DNA from: Casimicrobiaceae bacterium
Lineage (GTDB): Bacteria > Pseudomonadota > Gammaproteobacteria > Burkholderiales > Casimicrobiaceae
DNA length: 64,000 bases
Direction of reading: 5' to 3'
Assembly: GCA_025056355.1 (NCBI GenBank)
Contig: JANWWI010000003.1
Coordinates: forward strand, 87,457 to 151,456
The notes beneath the pieces are model-generated. The model was not told where the DNA came from and made no database searches. It saw only the letters and a program-made list of their open reading frames with translations. Positions 13,594 to 25,800 of this stretch are shown here, piece after piece. The translations under genes were made by a program, and so were the position numbers. Within the stretch, counting starts at the first letter, position 1. Every line of letters starts with the position of its first letter.

Positions 13594-16500
13594 GCCGCCT
13601 CTGCCATGCGCACCGCCTGGGCCACATCGACGCCCACGACGCGCGAAACCCCCGGCTCGTTCATCGTAACACCGATGAGCTGCTCGGCCATCTCCATTGA
13701 AATTTTGTTGTGCGAGATGAACACGAACTGCGTCTGCGCGGCCATCTCGCGCACGAGTTTGCAAAACCGTTCGGTGTTCGGATCATCAAGCGGCGCATCG
13801 ACCTCATCGAGCAGACAAAACGGCGCCGGGTTGAGGTGAAACAAGGCAAAGACCAGCGCGATCGCGGTCAGCGCCTTCTCTCCGCCCGAAAGCAAATGAA
13901 TGGAGCTGTTTCGCTTGCCCGGCGGCTGCGCGATCACTTGAATGCCGGCATCCAGGATTTCCTCACCGGTCAGTACGAGCTTGGCCGTGCCGCCGCCGAA
14001 CAACACCGGGAAGAGCCGGCCGAAGTGCGCGTTGACCTGCTCATAGGTCGAGGCAAGCTGCGTGCGCGTTTCGCGATCGATGCGCCGAATGGCATCCTCA
14101 AGTGTGGCGATGGCTTCGGCCAAGTCCGTTGCCTGGGCGTCCAGATACTGTTTGCGCTCGCGCGCCTGTTCGAGCTCCTCAATCGCTGCCAGATTGACCG
14201 CGCCGAGCGCGGCAATGTCACGGTCGAGCTGCGTGAGCTGTGCCTGCAATGCGGCAGGCTTCGGCGCTTGCGCGAGCTGCGCCGCAAGCACCTCTTGGTC
14301 CACCTTGAGCTGCGCAAGTTGTTCGTCGAGCTGGGCAAGGGCTGCCTCAGCGGTTGACTGACGCACCCGGGCATCTTCGATACGCCTGCGAATCGGCTCA
14401 AACTCGCGTTCAAGCGCAAGCCGCTTTTCCTCACTCGCCAGCAGCCGGGCATTGGCCAGCTCAACCGCCTCGCGCGCGCTGCGTAGGGCCTGCTCGCGCC
14501 CCTGCCGGTCCGAGAGCAGTTGCTGCAAGGCACCCTCGATCGGTTCGAGCAGGATACTTTCGAGTTCTTGGCGAAGTCGGTCGCGCTGGCTGGCCGTTTC
14601 ACGCTGCTCGCGCTGGTTGCTCTCCAGTGCGCGCTCAAGCTCGGCCACCTCGCTGCGGGCGCGCTCCAGCGCGTAAATACCGTCCCGCAGCGCATGTTCC
14701 GCCTGCCGCCAGGCTTCGCGCGCCTTCACGAGCGCGATCTCGGCCTCGTTGCGAGCGCCGCGTTCGACCTGGCGCTGCGCAAGCAGTTGGTCATAAACCG
14801 TCTGCCGCTCGAGAAGCTCTGAGGCCTGCGCGGCCACCATCGCCTCCTCGGTTGCGCACAGGGTCGCGATTTCTTCAAGCTCCGCTGCGATCTGTGCCCC
14901 ACGCTCTTCGGCGCGCGCGCGCGCCTGCTCAAGCTGCATGCGTTCGACCTCGAGCGCATGCACGCGCTGCTGAATCGAGACGATGGCACTGCGCAGTTCG
15001 TTGGCCAACCGTCGCTCGCGCTCATAACGCTCCTCGGCTCGGGCAAGCGCCTCAGAGGCGGTTCGAAGCTGCGCTTCCGCCTCGGCAAGCTCAAGCGCAA
15101 GCGCCGCGATTTCCCGCTCGCGCGTTGTGGCACCGTGTACCCTCGCCTCAGGCGCAAAGTAGGACAGGCTCTGGGCATCGACGAGGTGTCCTTGCGGCGT
15201 CACCCAGCTCTCCCCGGGGCCAAGCGTATGGCGCTGCGCAAGCGCCGTGGCCAGATCCGGGGCAGCCCGATAGCCGTGCAACCACTCGGCAAGCAACATC
15301 TGCACCGCGCGCTCTTCAGCGCTTACGCGTCGCGCAAGCCCATCGGCCCGGATCGGTATTTCACGACCCGCGCTGGTGCTGTAGAGCGTCAAACGCGCCG
15401 GAGGCGCTGGCAGGGTCTCAAGTATCTGCCCGGCCTCAACCGGAAGCGCCTGCAACCGCTCGCGCAAGACCGCTTCGATCGCATCGTCCCACCCCGGTTC
15501 GACACGCAGCGCACGCCACAACGGCGAGCCGCGAATGCCACAGCTGCGCGCCCACGACCGAAGCGCCTGATCGTCGCCCTGCTCGAGCGCTTCTTGGAGC
15601 TTCACGAGCGCTTGATGCCGGGCACGCAAAGCGGCAAGCCGTTCTGCGGCCGCTTCGCGCTCAAGTCGCGCCGTGGCACGCGCGCGATCGGCCGCAAGCG
15701 CTCGCTCTTCGGCTTGCTGCGCCTCGCGCTCCGACTCAGCCAGCACCGTGCGCTCGGCCTCGAGCTGCTCTTCAAGCACGCCAAGGTCGCTTGACTCGGG
15801 GACTTTGAGCCGGGCTCGCTCCGCTTCGAGCCGCTCGCGCCGTTGCGCAAGCTGCGCGAGGCTGCGTTCGGCGTTGGCGCGCTTGAGCTGCGCAAGCTGT
15901 CGTGCCGATTCAACTTGCGCGAGACGATCCTGCGTTGCGGCAAGCCGTTCGCTTGCCCGCTGTAATGCCTCCTCGGCGCGCGTGACCGCGGCCTGTGCGG
16001 CTTCGTTGGCGCGTTGCCGATCGACCTGCTGCGCTTCCTCCACAGCCTGCGCATCGCGCGCTTCGGCTAGCGCCTGCTCATGCCGGGCGTGCGCTTCGGC
16101 AAGTGCCGACAGCCGCGCGCTGAGCTGCTCAACCTGAGCCGCTAACCGCGCCCGACGCTCGCGCTCATAGGCGAGTTGCTGCTCGGTGCGGGCGACCTCG
16201 GCGTTGATTTCGTAGAAGGCCCCCTGGGCGGCGTGCTGTGCGTCGTTGGCCGTGAAAACCGCCTGGCGCAGCGCTTCGACTTCGCGCGCATGGCTTGCGA
16301 GCTCGGCCTCTTTCGCGAATAGCTCGGTTTCGGCTTGTGCAAGCACCGCCACGGCCGCCTCACGCGCACGAAGCGCCTCCTCGCGCCGCAGCACGAGAAG
16401 TAGCGCCTGCGTCGCCGTGCGCGCCTGTTCGAGCTCGCGATAACGCGCCGCCACTTTTGCCTGCGCTTCAAGGCGCTCGAGCTGCGTGCCGAGTTCGGCT

Positions 16501-17093
16501 CGGATGTCTTCGACCCGGGCGAGGTTTTCGCGCGTGTCGGCGAGGCGGGCCTCGGTTTCGCGGCGCCGTTCCCGATAGCGCGAGACCCCCGCGGCCTCCT
16601 CGAGAAACACGCGCAGCTCCTCGGGCTTGGCTTCGATCAAGCGCGAGATCATGCCCTGCTCGATGACGGCATAGGCGCGCGGTCCAAGACCCGTGCCGAG
16701 GAACAAATCGAGAATGTCGCGGCGCCGCACCGCTTGGTGATTGATGTAGTAGTGCGAACCGCCATTGCGTTCGAGCACGCGCTTGACCGAGAGCTCGCTG
16801 TACTTGCTCCACGGACCTTGAGCCCGACCGGCGCTGTTGTCGAAAACGAGCTCAACGCTCGCACGCGAGACGGGCTTACGCTCGCCGGCGCCATTGAAGA
16901 TCACATCTTCCATCGACTCGCCGCGAAGCGCCGAAGCCTTGAGTTCGCCGAGCACCCAGCGAACCGCATCGATCACGTTCGATTTGCCGCATCCATTGGG
17001 GCCGACGATGCCGATCAGACGACCCGGCAAAGCGATCGTCGTCGGATCCACGAAGGATTTGAAACCGGCCAGTTTGATCGCAACAAGACGCAT
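13590..17093 (-). CDS. smc: Chromosome segregation protein SMC
   Basis: [50 protein letters not shown]; coiled coils; [30 protein letters not shown]. Confidence 0.96.
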   Translation of the reverse strand: MRLVAIKLAGFKSFVDPTTIALPGRLIGIVGPNGCGKSNVIDAVRWVLGELKASALRGESMEDVIFNGAGERKPVSRASVELVFDNSAGRAQGPWSKYSELSVKRVLERNGGSHYYINHQAVRRRDILDLFLGTGLGPRAYAVIEQGMISRLIEAKPEELRVFLEEAAGVSRYRERRRETEARLADTRENLARVEDIRAELGTQLERLEAQAKVAARYRELEQARTATQALLLVLRREEALRAREAAVAVLAQAETELFAKEAELASHAREVEALRQAVFTANDAQHAAQGAFYEINAEVARTEQQLAYERERRARLAAQVEQLSARLSALAEAHARHEQALAEARDAQAVEEAQQVDRQRANEAAQAAVTRAEEALQRASERLAATQDRLAQVESARQLAQLKRANAERSLAQLAQRRERLEAERARLKVPESSDLGVLEEQLEAERTVLAESEREAQQAEERALAADRARATARLEREAAAERLAALRARHQALVKLQEALEQGDDQALRSWARSCGIRGSPLWRALRVEPGWDDAIEAVLRERLQALPVEAGQILETLPAPPARLTLYSTSAGREIPIRADGLARRVSAEERAVQMLLAEWLHGYRAAPDLATALAQRHTLGPGESWVTPQGHLVDAQSLSYFAPEARVHGATTREREIAALALELAEAEAQLRTASEALARAEERYERERRLANELRSAIVSIQQRVHALEVERMQLEQARARAEERGAQIAAELEEIATLCATEEAMVAAQASELLERQTVYDQLLAQRQVERGARNEAEIALVKAREAWRQAEHALRDGIYALERARSEVAELERALESNQREQRETASQRDRLRQELESILLEPIEGALQQLLSDRQGREQALRSAREAVELANARLLASEEKRLALEREFEPIRRRIEDARVRQSTAEAALAQLDEQLAQLKVDQEVLAAQLAQAPKPAALQAQLTQLDRDIAALGAVNLAAIEELEQARERKQYLDAQATDLAEAIATLEDAIRRIDRETRTQLASTYEQVNAHFGRLFPVLFGGGTAKLVLTGEEILDAGIQVIAQPPGKRNSSIHLLSGGEKALTAIALVFALFHLNPAPFCLLDEVDAPLDDPNTERFCKLVREMAAQTQFVFISHNKISMEMAEQLIGVTMNEPGVSRVVGVDVAQAVRMAEAA

Positions 17094-17191
17094 TCGGAAT
17101 CCGCGAGGCGCGCGAAGCGATCCCCAGACAACCCCCCCTCGCCATCGCACGCGCTCAAGCTTTACAATCCGGCGATTATAGGTGCCCCGAT

Positions 17192-17665
17192 TTGAGCTCT
17201 AAGTCTTTGAAAAAGCTTACAAAAGCCACTAAGCCTGCGGCGCGTCCCGCAGCGCCGCCCGAGCGCCGTCTCGACACGTTCGAAAATCCCCATCCCGAGC
17301 GCGACTACCTGATTCACATCCAGGTACCGGAGTTCACCTGCCATTGCCCGCTGACCGGGCAGCCAGACTTTGCCCACTTTACGATCGAGTACGTGCCCGA
17401 CCGGCGCTGCGTCGAACTCAAGTCGCTCAAGCTCTACATGTGGAGCTTTCGCAACGAAGGGGCGTTCCACGAAAAGGTCACCAACGACGTGCTCGATGAT
17501 CTTGTGGCGGCGATTGCGCCGCGCTTCATGCGCGTGACCGCCCGATGGAACGTGCGCGGCGGCATCTTCACGAACGTTGTGGCCGAGCACCGCGCGCGCG
17601 GGTGGAAGCCCAAGCCGGTCGTCGATTTATCTGCTTTTGGCCTGGCAATGCCCCTGGCACGATAA
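17192..17665 (+). CDS. queF: NADPH-dependent 7-cyano-7-deazaguanine reductase
   Basis: [50 protein letters not shown] start. Confidence 0.95.
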   Translation: MSSKSLKKLTKATKPAARPAAPPERRLDTFENPHPERDYLIHIQVPEFTCHCPLTGQPDFAHFTIEYVPDRRCVELKSLKLYMWSFRNEGAFHEKVTNDVLDDLVAAIAPRFMRVTARWNVRGGIFTNVVAEHRARGWKPKPVVDLSAFGLAMPLAR

Positions 17666-17675
17666 GCGCCGAGCC

Positions 17676-18722
17676 TCACGGCCTGCGCGCGCGCTCAAAG
17701 GCATATGCGAGCGACCAAACGGCCGAGGCGTACAGGCGCGAGCGGTTGTAACGCGTAATGACGTAGAAGTTCTCGAAGGCGAGCCAGTAGTCGAGGCGCC
17801 CGTCGGCGCGTTCAAGCGCAATCAAGCCGAGCACGTCGTGCTCGTGCGGCGGTCGAACGCCTGCGTCGCGCGCCCGCACGCTCACCCCTAGCCGTTGCCA
17901 TTCGGACCATGGGCGACGCGCGGTCAGTCCACCATCGAAGAGCGCCCGCACCTCCGGCGGGGGCTCGTGAATCGGCAACATGACCGGTTCGCCCCGCTGC
18001 CAGCCATGCGCCACCAAAAACGAAGCCACCGACCCGATGATATCGGCCGGGGAATCCCAAAGATCAATCCGCCCATCGCGATCAAAATCGACCGCAAAGC
18101 GACGGTAGCTGCCGGGCATGAATTGCGGCCAGCCGAGTGCGCCCGCAAACGACCCGTAGAAGTCGAGCGGCGAGCGACCCAACTCGCGCGCAAGCAGTAG
18201 GAACTCTTTGAGTTCCCCGCGGAAGAATTCCGCGCGACGCGGGTAATCGAAGGCCAGGGTCGCAAGCGCATCGATCACTCGCGTCGATCCGGTGATCCGG
18301 CCAAACACCGTCTCGACGCCGATGATGGCCGCAATGACCGAGCGCGGCACGCCATAGGTCGCCTCGGCGCGCGCGAAGTGTTCCGCGTGCCGCGACAGAA
18401 ACGCTTGCCCGCGCTCAAAGCGATCCCCCCCAATATGCCGCGGCCAGTACAGGTGCCATGGTGTGGGCGCCCGAAGCGGCGCATCCATCAGGGCAATCAC
18501 GCGGTCAAGCCGCCGAACCTGGGCGAACAAAGCGTCGAACTCACCCTCGGGATAATCGTGCTCGCGCTGCAGCTCTTCTCGCAGCGCAAGCAGCTCGGCG
18601 CGGCCCACAAAGCTCTGCGCCCCGGCAAGGCTGACTTCTCCGATCCATGCGCAGAGCCACGCGAGCAACGCTTGCGCAACGCGGCGACTTGCGCCTTGGA
18701 GAGCAAAACCACGGGAACTCAT
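17676..18722 (-). CDS. mltB: Lytic murein transglycosylase B family
   Basis: YGVPRSVIAAIIGVETVFGRITGSTRVIDALATLAFDYPRRAEFF; FAGALGWPQFMPGSYRRFAVDFDRDGRIDLWDSPADIIGSVASFL. Confidence 0.92.
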   Translation of the reverse strand: MSSRGFALQGASRRVAQALLAWLCAWIGEVSLAGAQSFVGRAELLALREELQREHDYPEGEFDALFAQVRRLDRVIALMDAPLRAPTPWHLYWPRHIGGDRFERGQAFLSRHAEHFARAEATYGVPRSVIAAIIGVETVFGRITGSTRVIDALATLAFDYPRRAEFFRGELKEFLLLARELGRSPLDFYGSFAGALGWPQFMPGSYRRFAVDFDRDGRIDLWDSPADIIGSVASFLVAHGWQRGEPVMLPIHEPPPEVRALFDGGLTARRPWSEWQRLGVSVRARDAGVRPPHEHDVLGLIALERADGRLDYWLAFENFYVITRYNRSRLYASAVWSLAYAFERARRP

Positions 18723-18746
18723 CGTCGGCCTCTCATAATAAAGCGT

Positions 18747-19769
18747 ATGCCCTATGCGCTGTGGCGACACTTGCTTTTCGCGCTGGAACCGGAGCGTGCG
18801 CACCGGCTCGCCTTGGCGGCCTTGGACGTCCAGGCGAGGCTGGGCCTTGCGCGACTCTGGGCCGGTGCGCTGCCCGAGCGGCCCGTCGAGCTACTGGGCT
18901 TGCGCTTCAAAAATCGCGTCGGGCTCGCGGCGGGACTCGACAAAAACGCGAAGCATCTCGCCGCTCTGGCGCAGCTCGGGTTTGGCTTTCTCGAGATCGG
19001 CACGCTCACCCCGAAAGCTCAACCCGGAAACCCTCCGCCGCGACTGTTTCGCCTTGTCGAGCACGAGGCCTTGATCAACCGGTTGGGCTTCAACAACGAC
19101 GGTGTGAATGCCGCCGTAGCGCGGCTCGCCGCACGCTCGCTCGACGTACCGGTCGGCGTCAACATCGGTAAAAACGCGAGCACGCCAAACGAGCGCGCCA
19201 AGCAGGACTACCTGGCCGCCCTGCGCGCCGTGTTTTTGCATGCCGACTACGTCGCGGTCAACGTCTCCTCACCGAACACGCCTACGCTGCGTGAGCTGCA
19301 ATCGCCAAGGTGGATCGGCGAGCTCATTGGCGCCCTCGTCGGCGAGCGCGACCGCTTGGCGCGTCTGCACGGGCGCCGCTGTCCCATCGCAGTCAAGCTC
19401 GCGCCTGATCTGGCGCACGAAACCGTACCGTCGATCGTGGAAGCGCTTCTCGACGCCGGGGCCGAAGCCATCATCTGCTCGAATACCACCGTCTCGCGCG
19501 ATGGCGTGACCGAGCATCCACTTGCGCGGGAGGCGGGTGGTTTGAGCGGTCGGCCGCTTGCACCGCTGGCCGATCGCCTGCTTGCGCAGGTCGCCGAGTG
19601 CGTGCGCGGCCGCGTCCCTTTGATCGGCGTGGGCGGAATCCTTTCAGTTGAGGACGCAAAGCGCAAACTCGACTTGGGTGCCGATCTGGTTCAGCTCTAC
19701 ACCGGGCTCATCTACCGCGGGCCGGGTCTGGTCGGGGAACTCGTGCGCGCTCTGGCCGAAGCAGGCTGA
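18747..19769 (+). CDS. pyrD: Dihydroorotate dehydrogenase (quinone)
   Basis: MPYALWRHLLFALEPERAHRLAL; VGLAAGLDKNAKHLAALAQLGFGFLEIGTLTPKAQPGNPPPRLFRL; VNVSSPNTPTLRELQ. Confidence 0.96.
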   Translation: MPYALWRHLLFALEPERAHRLALAALDVQARLGLARLWAGALPERPVELLGLRFKNRVGLAAGLDKNAKHLAALAQLGFGFLEIGTLTPKAQPGNPPPRLFRLVEHEALINRLGFNNDGVNAAVARLAARSLDVPVGVNIGKNASTPNERAKQDYLAALRAVFLHADYVAVNVSSPNTPTLRELQSPRWIGELIGALVGERDRLARLHGRRCPIAVKLAPDLAHETVPSIVEALLDAGAEAIICSNTTVSRDGVTEHPLAREAGGLSGRPLAPLADRLLAQVAECVRGRVPLIGVGGILSVEDAKRKLDLGADLVQLYTGLIYRGPGLVGELVRALAEAG

Positions 19770-20427
19770 GCAGCTCGCGTCGCGCCGCTTCGAGCTTCCG
19801 GCGCGACGGTGCGTCGAGCTCGAGCGCTATGGCAGCCCGATCCGTCTCGTCCCGCGAGGGCAGCCGCGCGAGACGCTGCAAGACCTCAGGATGACGCTCG
19901 AGCAACTGCGTGCGTGCGCGACGCGCGGCCTCATCCTCGGGCCACGTCCAAGGCACAAGCAGCCGCACGCGCTGTTCCGGCGGCCCTTGCTGATTCAACG
20001 CTGCGCTTTCGAGCCAGCTGCGGAGGCGGCCGAAGGGGTCGCGCGCCGCCTCGCGCAACCAAAACACGTTGTCCACCGTCACCGTTTCGGCGTCCCACCG
20101 CGTCACGCGCGGTGGCCGTCCCACCTCGCAGCGCCCGCGCTCGAGCGCCTTGAAACAAGCGGCCAGCAGCGCCTCGGCTTCGCCTTCGCCGAAGCTTCGG
20201 ATGCACACAGGGCACGGACGCCGAAACGCACGATCAAGCGCTTCTACCACGGCGACCGGGTCGGCCCCTACGAACTCGATGAACTCAAGCCGTGCGCCTT
20301 CGCCGAGCATCGCGAGCACGTCGCGCGCGAACCCGTCCGTGCCGATCACAAGCGGCGCATCCCCGACGCGCAGCAACCCGAGCCGCGCAGGCGGCGCGTA
20401 AGGGCCTGGAGCCTTCCCCGTCTTCAA
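19708..20427 (-). CDS. Conserved hypothetical protein with CPVC motif
   Basis: 239 aa; FRRPCPVCIRSFGEGEAEALLAACFKALERGRCE. ATGA overlap with the upstream DUF1631 gene; 3' end overlaps pyrD convergently by 62 bp. Confidence 0.6.
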   Translation of the reverse strand: MKTGKAPGPYAPPARLGLLRVGDAPLVIGTDGFARDVLAMLGEGARLEFIEFVGADPVAVVEALDRAFRRPCPVCIRSFGEGEAEALLAACFKALERGRCEVGRPPRVTRWDAETVTVDNVFWLREAARDPFGRLRSWLESAALNQQGPPEQRVRLLVPWTWPEDEAARRARTQLLERHPEVLQRLARLPSRDETDRAAIALELDAPSRRKLEAARRELLSLLRPERARVPRPDPARGR

Positions 20428-22748
20428 GCCGCTTTGGCTTCCTCTGCAAACATCCGGGCGAGCGCTTGATCGACGAGCGGTTCGCTCTCAATGATGCGCG
20501 CTCGATCCGACCGAAACCACTCGGCGAGCTCCTCAGGGGTAACCGAGGCGGCTTTCCGGCCGTGCCGCGTCACAAAAAGATAGGTCGTTCTTTGCGGCGA
20601 AATCCAAGCGAGTTTCGCATAGGTCAGCGCACCGTTTTCGTCGCTCAGCTCGATCCACTGATTGCGCTCCATCTGCGCCACGATCTGCGCAAAAACATCA
20701 GGCGCCGGAGGCTCAACCGGAGCGGGCGGATCGGTGTACTGAGGTGAGGCCCCCCGCAAAAGCCCCGAATGCACCTCGAAGAGGCGGTCAAACAACGGGC
20801 CGAGCGTCGCGTCCGAGAACTTGCTCAAGCCGTCACGCAGTCGACGCACGAGCGGCGGCAGACGATTGCCCAGTTCAGCGCGTTCGGTGGGTTGTGGCTT
20901 TGGCGCCACACTCCAGATCAGCTCATCGAGCGTTGCAAGCGCTTCGTTGAAAGCCGGGCTGTCGCAGCCCACTTCGAGTGCAAGCTCCTCCAGGTGGGGC
21001 CGCCAGGCTAATTCAATGAACTCGCCAACCACTTGTGGCAACGCATTTTGTTGCAGGCGCGTTGCAACCGCATCGCGCGCGGCCTTGAGCGCAAGTAACT
21101 GGCGATCGGCTTCGCGCGCCATCGCGAGCTCGGCTTCCACGGCCGGCCGAACGTTTTGTTCGTGCTCGGCCATGAATTGCTCGATTTCGACGATGGCAGC
21201 CGTAAAGACGCCGAGGTCATCGACGAAGTCGCGATTGATCTGGTCAACGATTGCCGCGATCTTGCGATAGAGCGGGTCGTCGATGCCATCGTTTGGTGAC
21301 CAGCCGATCCCCGCGTCGGCGAGCTTGTTGATCAGAATCCGCGCCGGATGATTCTTGCGCGAAAAGAAACCACGATCGAGCATCGCGGCCTTGAGCGTGG
21401 GGATTTGCAGTCGGCCGATGAGGACCTTGATTTCGTCTCGTAACTCGCGCCGCGCGAAGGCGAACTCAAAAAGCATCGCCACGAGTTCGGTGGTCGTGGC
21501 GTCAAGAACCGACATTTGACCACTGCCGTAGCCGGGCACAACAGCACGCAGAATGCTGCGTGCGGGCGCCGAGGCCGCTTGATCCTCAGCGGCCCGCCCC
21601 ACCCCGGCGAGCCCGAGCTCCTCGGCCCCGCTACGGGCATACGCGGTCTGAAGGGTGGACAACGAATCGAGCAACTGTGGATCGACCGCTGTTGGCACCG
21701 CGCCGCGCACAGACCCATCGGGGGCAAAGCCGAGCGCCGCGCTCACCTGCATGGCCTCGCGAGCTCGCAGCATGCTTGCAACCGCAGGATCGCCAACTCC
21801 GGGCCCGCCGGCAATTCCCGGGACCACGCCCTGGATGCGCTCGATCAATGCGGTCAGGTTGGTGAGCAGTGTCCGCATCGAAGCATCCCCCGGATCGGCC
21901 CCCGCCCCCGCATCTTCGCCGACGCGCGGCGAGGCCGCCGAGGTCGAGGCCGCATCGGCGCCTCGCCCCAGCGATGCACTGGCCACGGAACCGGTCGGGC
22001 TTGAAACCCGGCCGGCGGTCACGCTTGCCGCGGGCGCCGAAACCCCTGCGTCCGTCAAAAATCGGTTGAGGTCACGATAGACGTCGGTAAAGCCGAGTGG
22101 GCCCAGCGAACCCAGCACTCGTAACCACGTGGTTCTCACGGGGCGCGAATCGCAAACCCCGATCATCGCCTCGTGCAGACAGGCCACCAGCGACTGAGGC
22201 GAAAAGGGGTTCTCCGAGAGCTTCAAATCGGGTCGGCCGATGAGCGCGACACTGCGCGCATGCAACAAGGGCAGGTCGCCGACGATCGCGCCCTCGATGT
22301 TGCGCGCGAGCGTTCGCGCCGCGACCTGCTCGTCAAGCACGTCAATCGACTGAAGTTCAAGCTGAGTCGGGGTCGCCTCCTGGGTGAGCTCGGTGTTGAC
22401 GCCCTGATCGATGCGCCGGGTTAGCCGCTTGAGAAATTCTTCACTCAAGGCTGCGCGGTGCTGCTGCAGAAGCGCCCGCGCGTCAAGCAGTGTGGCCACC
22501 AGTCGCGGCTCGAAGTTCTGTGTCGCCTGTTCGAGCAGTGCATCGGCGAGTCGATCGAGCGCGGCTGCAAGCTGAAGCGACGAGCGATGCACCATCAGAT
22601 CGCGCAGCGAGGCGCGAACTTGGGAGAGGTTCAACGAGGCTTTCACAGCTGTGGCAAGTCCGGACACCCGAGGTGTGTTCGTGTGGCCTACAAAATCACT
22701 GTCAGGCAATTCCGCACCCCAAAAAGCACGGCCCAGGTCGCTTGGCAC
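20424..22748 (-). CDS. DUF1631 family protein
   Basis: 774 aa; LEELALEVGCDSPAFNEALATLDELIWSVAPKP and WIELSDENGALTYAKLAWISPQRTTYLFVTRHGRKAASVTPEELAEWF typical of the family. Confidence 0.8.
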   Translation of the reverse strand: MPSDLGRAFWGAELPDSDFVGHTNTPRVSGLATAVKASLNLSQVRASLRDLMVHRSSLQLAAALDRLADALLEQATQNFEPRLVATLLDARALLQQHRAALSEEFLKRLTRRIDQGVNTELTQEATPTQLELQSIDVLDEQVAARTLARNIEGAIVGDLPLLHARSVALIGRPDLKLSENPFSPQSLVACLHEAMIGVCDSRPVRTTWLRVLGSLGPLGFTDVYRDLNRFLTDAGVSAPAASVTAGRVSSPTGSVASASLGRGADAASTSAASPRVGEDAGAGADPGDASMRTLLTNLTALIERIQGVVPGIAGGPGVGDPAVASMLRAREAMQVSAALGFAPDGSVRGAVPTAVDPQLLDSLSTLQTAYARSGAEELGLAGVGRAAEDQAASAPARSILRAVVPGYGSGQMSVLDATTTELVAMLFEFAFARRELRDEIKVLIGRLQIPTLKAAMLDRGFFSRKNHPARILINKLADAGIGWSPNDGIDDPLYRKIAAIVDQINRDFVDDLGVFTAAIVEIEQFMAEHEQNVRPAVEAELAMAREADRQLLALKAARDAVATRLQQNALPQVVGEFIELAWRPHLEELALEVGCDSPAFNEALATLDELIWSVAPKPQPTERAELGNRLPPLVRRLRDGLSKFSDATLGPLFDRLFEVHSGLLRGASPQYTDPPAPVEPPAPDVFAQIVAQMERNQWIELSDENGALTYAKLAWISPQRTTYLFVTRHGRKAASVTPEELAEWFRSDRARIIESEPLVDQALARMFAEEAKAA

Positions 22749-22834
22749 GCCGGTGGCCGCGACGTGCTAAGCATATCGGGGTCTTCGCCAGGGCAGGCGC
22801 TTCCCGGCCGCCTTTCTTGCGACCACGAGCGCCG

Positions 22835-25800
22835 CTAGCGCAGTCGTTCGTTCCAGAACTTTTCGAGCCGTTTGACCGACACGGGAAACGGCGTCTTGAG
22901 CTCCTGAGCGAATAGCGATACGTGCAGTTCCTCGAGCCACCAGCGGAATTCAAGCAATGCCGGAGGCGCATCGGCGCCGCGCCGGGCGCATTCGGCTTCC
23001 CAGCGCTGCCAGTAGGCGGCCAGCACGGGCCCATGCCTTGCCTCGCGCTCGGGTGATTCGGAAAACTTCGTCAGCCGCCGCTTCAGTGCGCGCAGGTAGC
23101 GCGGCAGGTGCGGAAGCTGGGGCCATGGCGTCTCGCTGAGAAAACGCGGATGCAGAAGCCGCGCACGCCACGCAAGCAGCGTTGGCACGAGCGCTCGCTC
23201 GCGCTGACCTGCCGACGTGAGTGCCGCCTGCAGTTCGCTGTTGGCCTCCGCCACCGCCGCAAGCATTCGCCCAAGTTGCTCGGCCACCAGGCCGATGCGC
23301 GGCTTGGCCCGCGCGAGCTGTTCTCGAAATGCCGCCTCGGAGCGTGGTGGTTCCTCATCGCCGAGCAAGGCACGCGAGGCAAGCGCGCGTTGAAAGTCCG
23401 CAAGCAGCTGCTCCGTGGCAACAACCGGCTTGAGCGCGAGGGCGGCCTGCGCAAACCCGGGAGGGCCTTTCTCGAAGGCGCGAAGCGGCACCTTGAGCGC
23501 GATGGACAGGAGCCGCAACACGCCCTCGCGGTGCGCACGGGCCGCTTCGGTTGCCGTCTCGAAGACCCGCACGGCAACCGTCTCGCCCTCGTCGACCAGT
23601 GCCGGAAACGCGACGATCTCGCCGCCTGGGCGATCAACGGTGATGCGCTCCGGCAAAGTTCCAATCCTCCAGCTGGTCAAGCCCGACTGCTCGATCCTCG
23701 CTTGGTGCGACGCAGCGCTCGAGGCCTGAAAGGCAAGCCGTGCCGCCTCGCCGAAGTCGCGCTGAAGCGCCGCGAGGTCGCGTCCCATCGCAATCTCCTC
23801 CCCCTGCACTCCGACGACCTGAACGTTGAGCTCCAGATGGGGGGGCAGTGGCGTACGCGCCCAGACCTCATCGGGCAAATCGAGGCCGGCGTAGTCGCGC
23901 AGAAAGACGAGGAGCGCCCGCTCAAGGGGCTGCTCATGCGGCGCCGTCAACTCCAAAAACGCGGTTACCGTTTCGGCCTGCGGTTGCAGGCGGGCTCGGG
24001 CCGCCTTCGGCAACGCCTTGAGCCGCACCGCAACGCGCTCCCGCACAAGGCCCGGCACAAGCCACGTGGTAAAGCGCGGCTCCACGGCATTGAGTAGCGC
24101 AAGCGGCACGCGCGCTGTGACCCCATCGAGAGGATGTCCCGGCTCGAAGCGATAGCTCACCGGCACTTCGAAGTCGCCCAGGCGCAGGGTGTCGGGAAAG
24201 AGGGCTTCGCTGAACTCATCGGTGTTACGCCGCAGAAGCTCCTCGCGCGTGAAGCGCAAGCACGCATCCTGCTGCGGGTCTTCGCACCAGCGTTCAAGTT
24301 CGGCGCGTGTCACCACATGGCCAGGCAGGCGCGCCGCATAGAGCGCCGCGAGGGTTTCCTCCGACACCAGGAGGTCACAGCGACGCGTGCGCGCCTCAAG
24401 CGCCTCGATCGATTCGATGAGCCGCTGATTGGCCGCGGCAAACGGCGCGCGTGTGGTTACCGCACGCGCCGCAAGCGCCGCGCAGAGGATCTGGTGCGCT
24501 TCGGCAGGGGCGATGCGGCCATAGTGCACGCGCCGTCGCGGCACGATGGTGAGCCCGTAGAGACTCACGCGCTCCTGCGCAATCACCTGGCCCGATGCGT
24601 CGTCCCAGCGCGGTTCGAGGTAATTGCGCGTCACGAGATGGGCTGCGGCTTGTTCGAGCCACTCCGGCTCGATGCGTGCGACCGTTCGCGCATAGAGCCG
24701 CGAGGTCTCCGAAAGCTCCGCCGCCACGACCCAGCGGAGGTTTTTCTTCGTCACCGAACTGGCCGGATGCAGCCAGAAGCGGATCCCGCGCGCCCCGAGG
24801 TAGTCATCGCCCTGATCGGATTTGACGCCGACGTGGCTGAGCAATCCCGGCAGCAGCGCCCGATGGATCGCCTCATACGGAGGATCGGGCGGAATGGATT
24901 CGGCAACCGGCCAGCCGAGCTCCTCGACCGTCTGTTTGAGCTGGGCATGCAGGTCACGCCACTCACGCAATCGCAGCCAGGACAAAAAACGCTCGCGGCA
25001 CGCGGCAACCTGCCGACGGTGGCTGCCCTCCGCCTCGCTCAGTTCGGCGAAAAACCTCCAGATCTTGAGCAAAGCAAGAAAGTCGCTGCGCGGATCGGCA
25101 AACGCCTGATGCGCGCGTTCGGCAGCCTCGCGCGCCTCGAACGGTCGCTCCCGCGGATCGGGCACGGACAGCGCCGCGGCGATCACAAGGACCTCGGCCA
25201 GCACGCCGAGCTTGCGTGCCTCCACGAGCATGCGCCCGATCCGAGGATCGACGGGGATGCGTGCAAGCTGCCGACCGAGCTCGGTGAGTGTGACCGAGCC
25301 GGCTCGCGGATCGATGGCTCCAAGCTCGACCAGCTGGGTGATGCCGTCGGCCACGGCCCGCGGCGAGGGCGGCTCGATGAAGGGAAACGTCTCTACGCGA
25401 CCGAAGCCAAGCGCCGCAAGCCGCAAGATCACCCCGGCAAGCGATGTGCGTAGGATTTCCGGTGGCGTAAACGCACTCCGCGCGGCCAAATCCTCTTCGC
25501 TGTAGAGACGAACCGCCACGCCGGGGCCGGTGCGGCCACAGCGGCCGGCTCGCTGCTTCGCGCTTGCTTGGGAAATCTTTTCGATGCCGAGCTGCTGCAC
25601 CTTGTTGCGCACGCTGTAGCGCGCGAGGCGCACGAGCCCCGTATCGACGACGTAGCGAATGCCGGGCACCGTCAGCGAGGTCTCCGCGACGTTGGTCGAC
25701 AAGACGACCCGCCGCCCGTTCGAGGGGGTAAAAACGCGCTGCTGCTCGGCCACAGACAGCCGCGCATACAGCGGCAGGATTTCCGTGCCTGGTTTGAGTC

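Noticed and set aside
14354-15808. 484-aa plus-strand ORF
   Set aside because: Antisense to smc, low-complexity Arg/Ala/Pro-rich composition; a shadow ORF of high-GC coding sequence.
24134-25453. 439-aa plus-strand ORF
   Set aside because: Antisense to hrpA; no recognisable domain.
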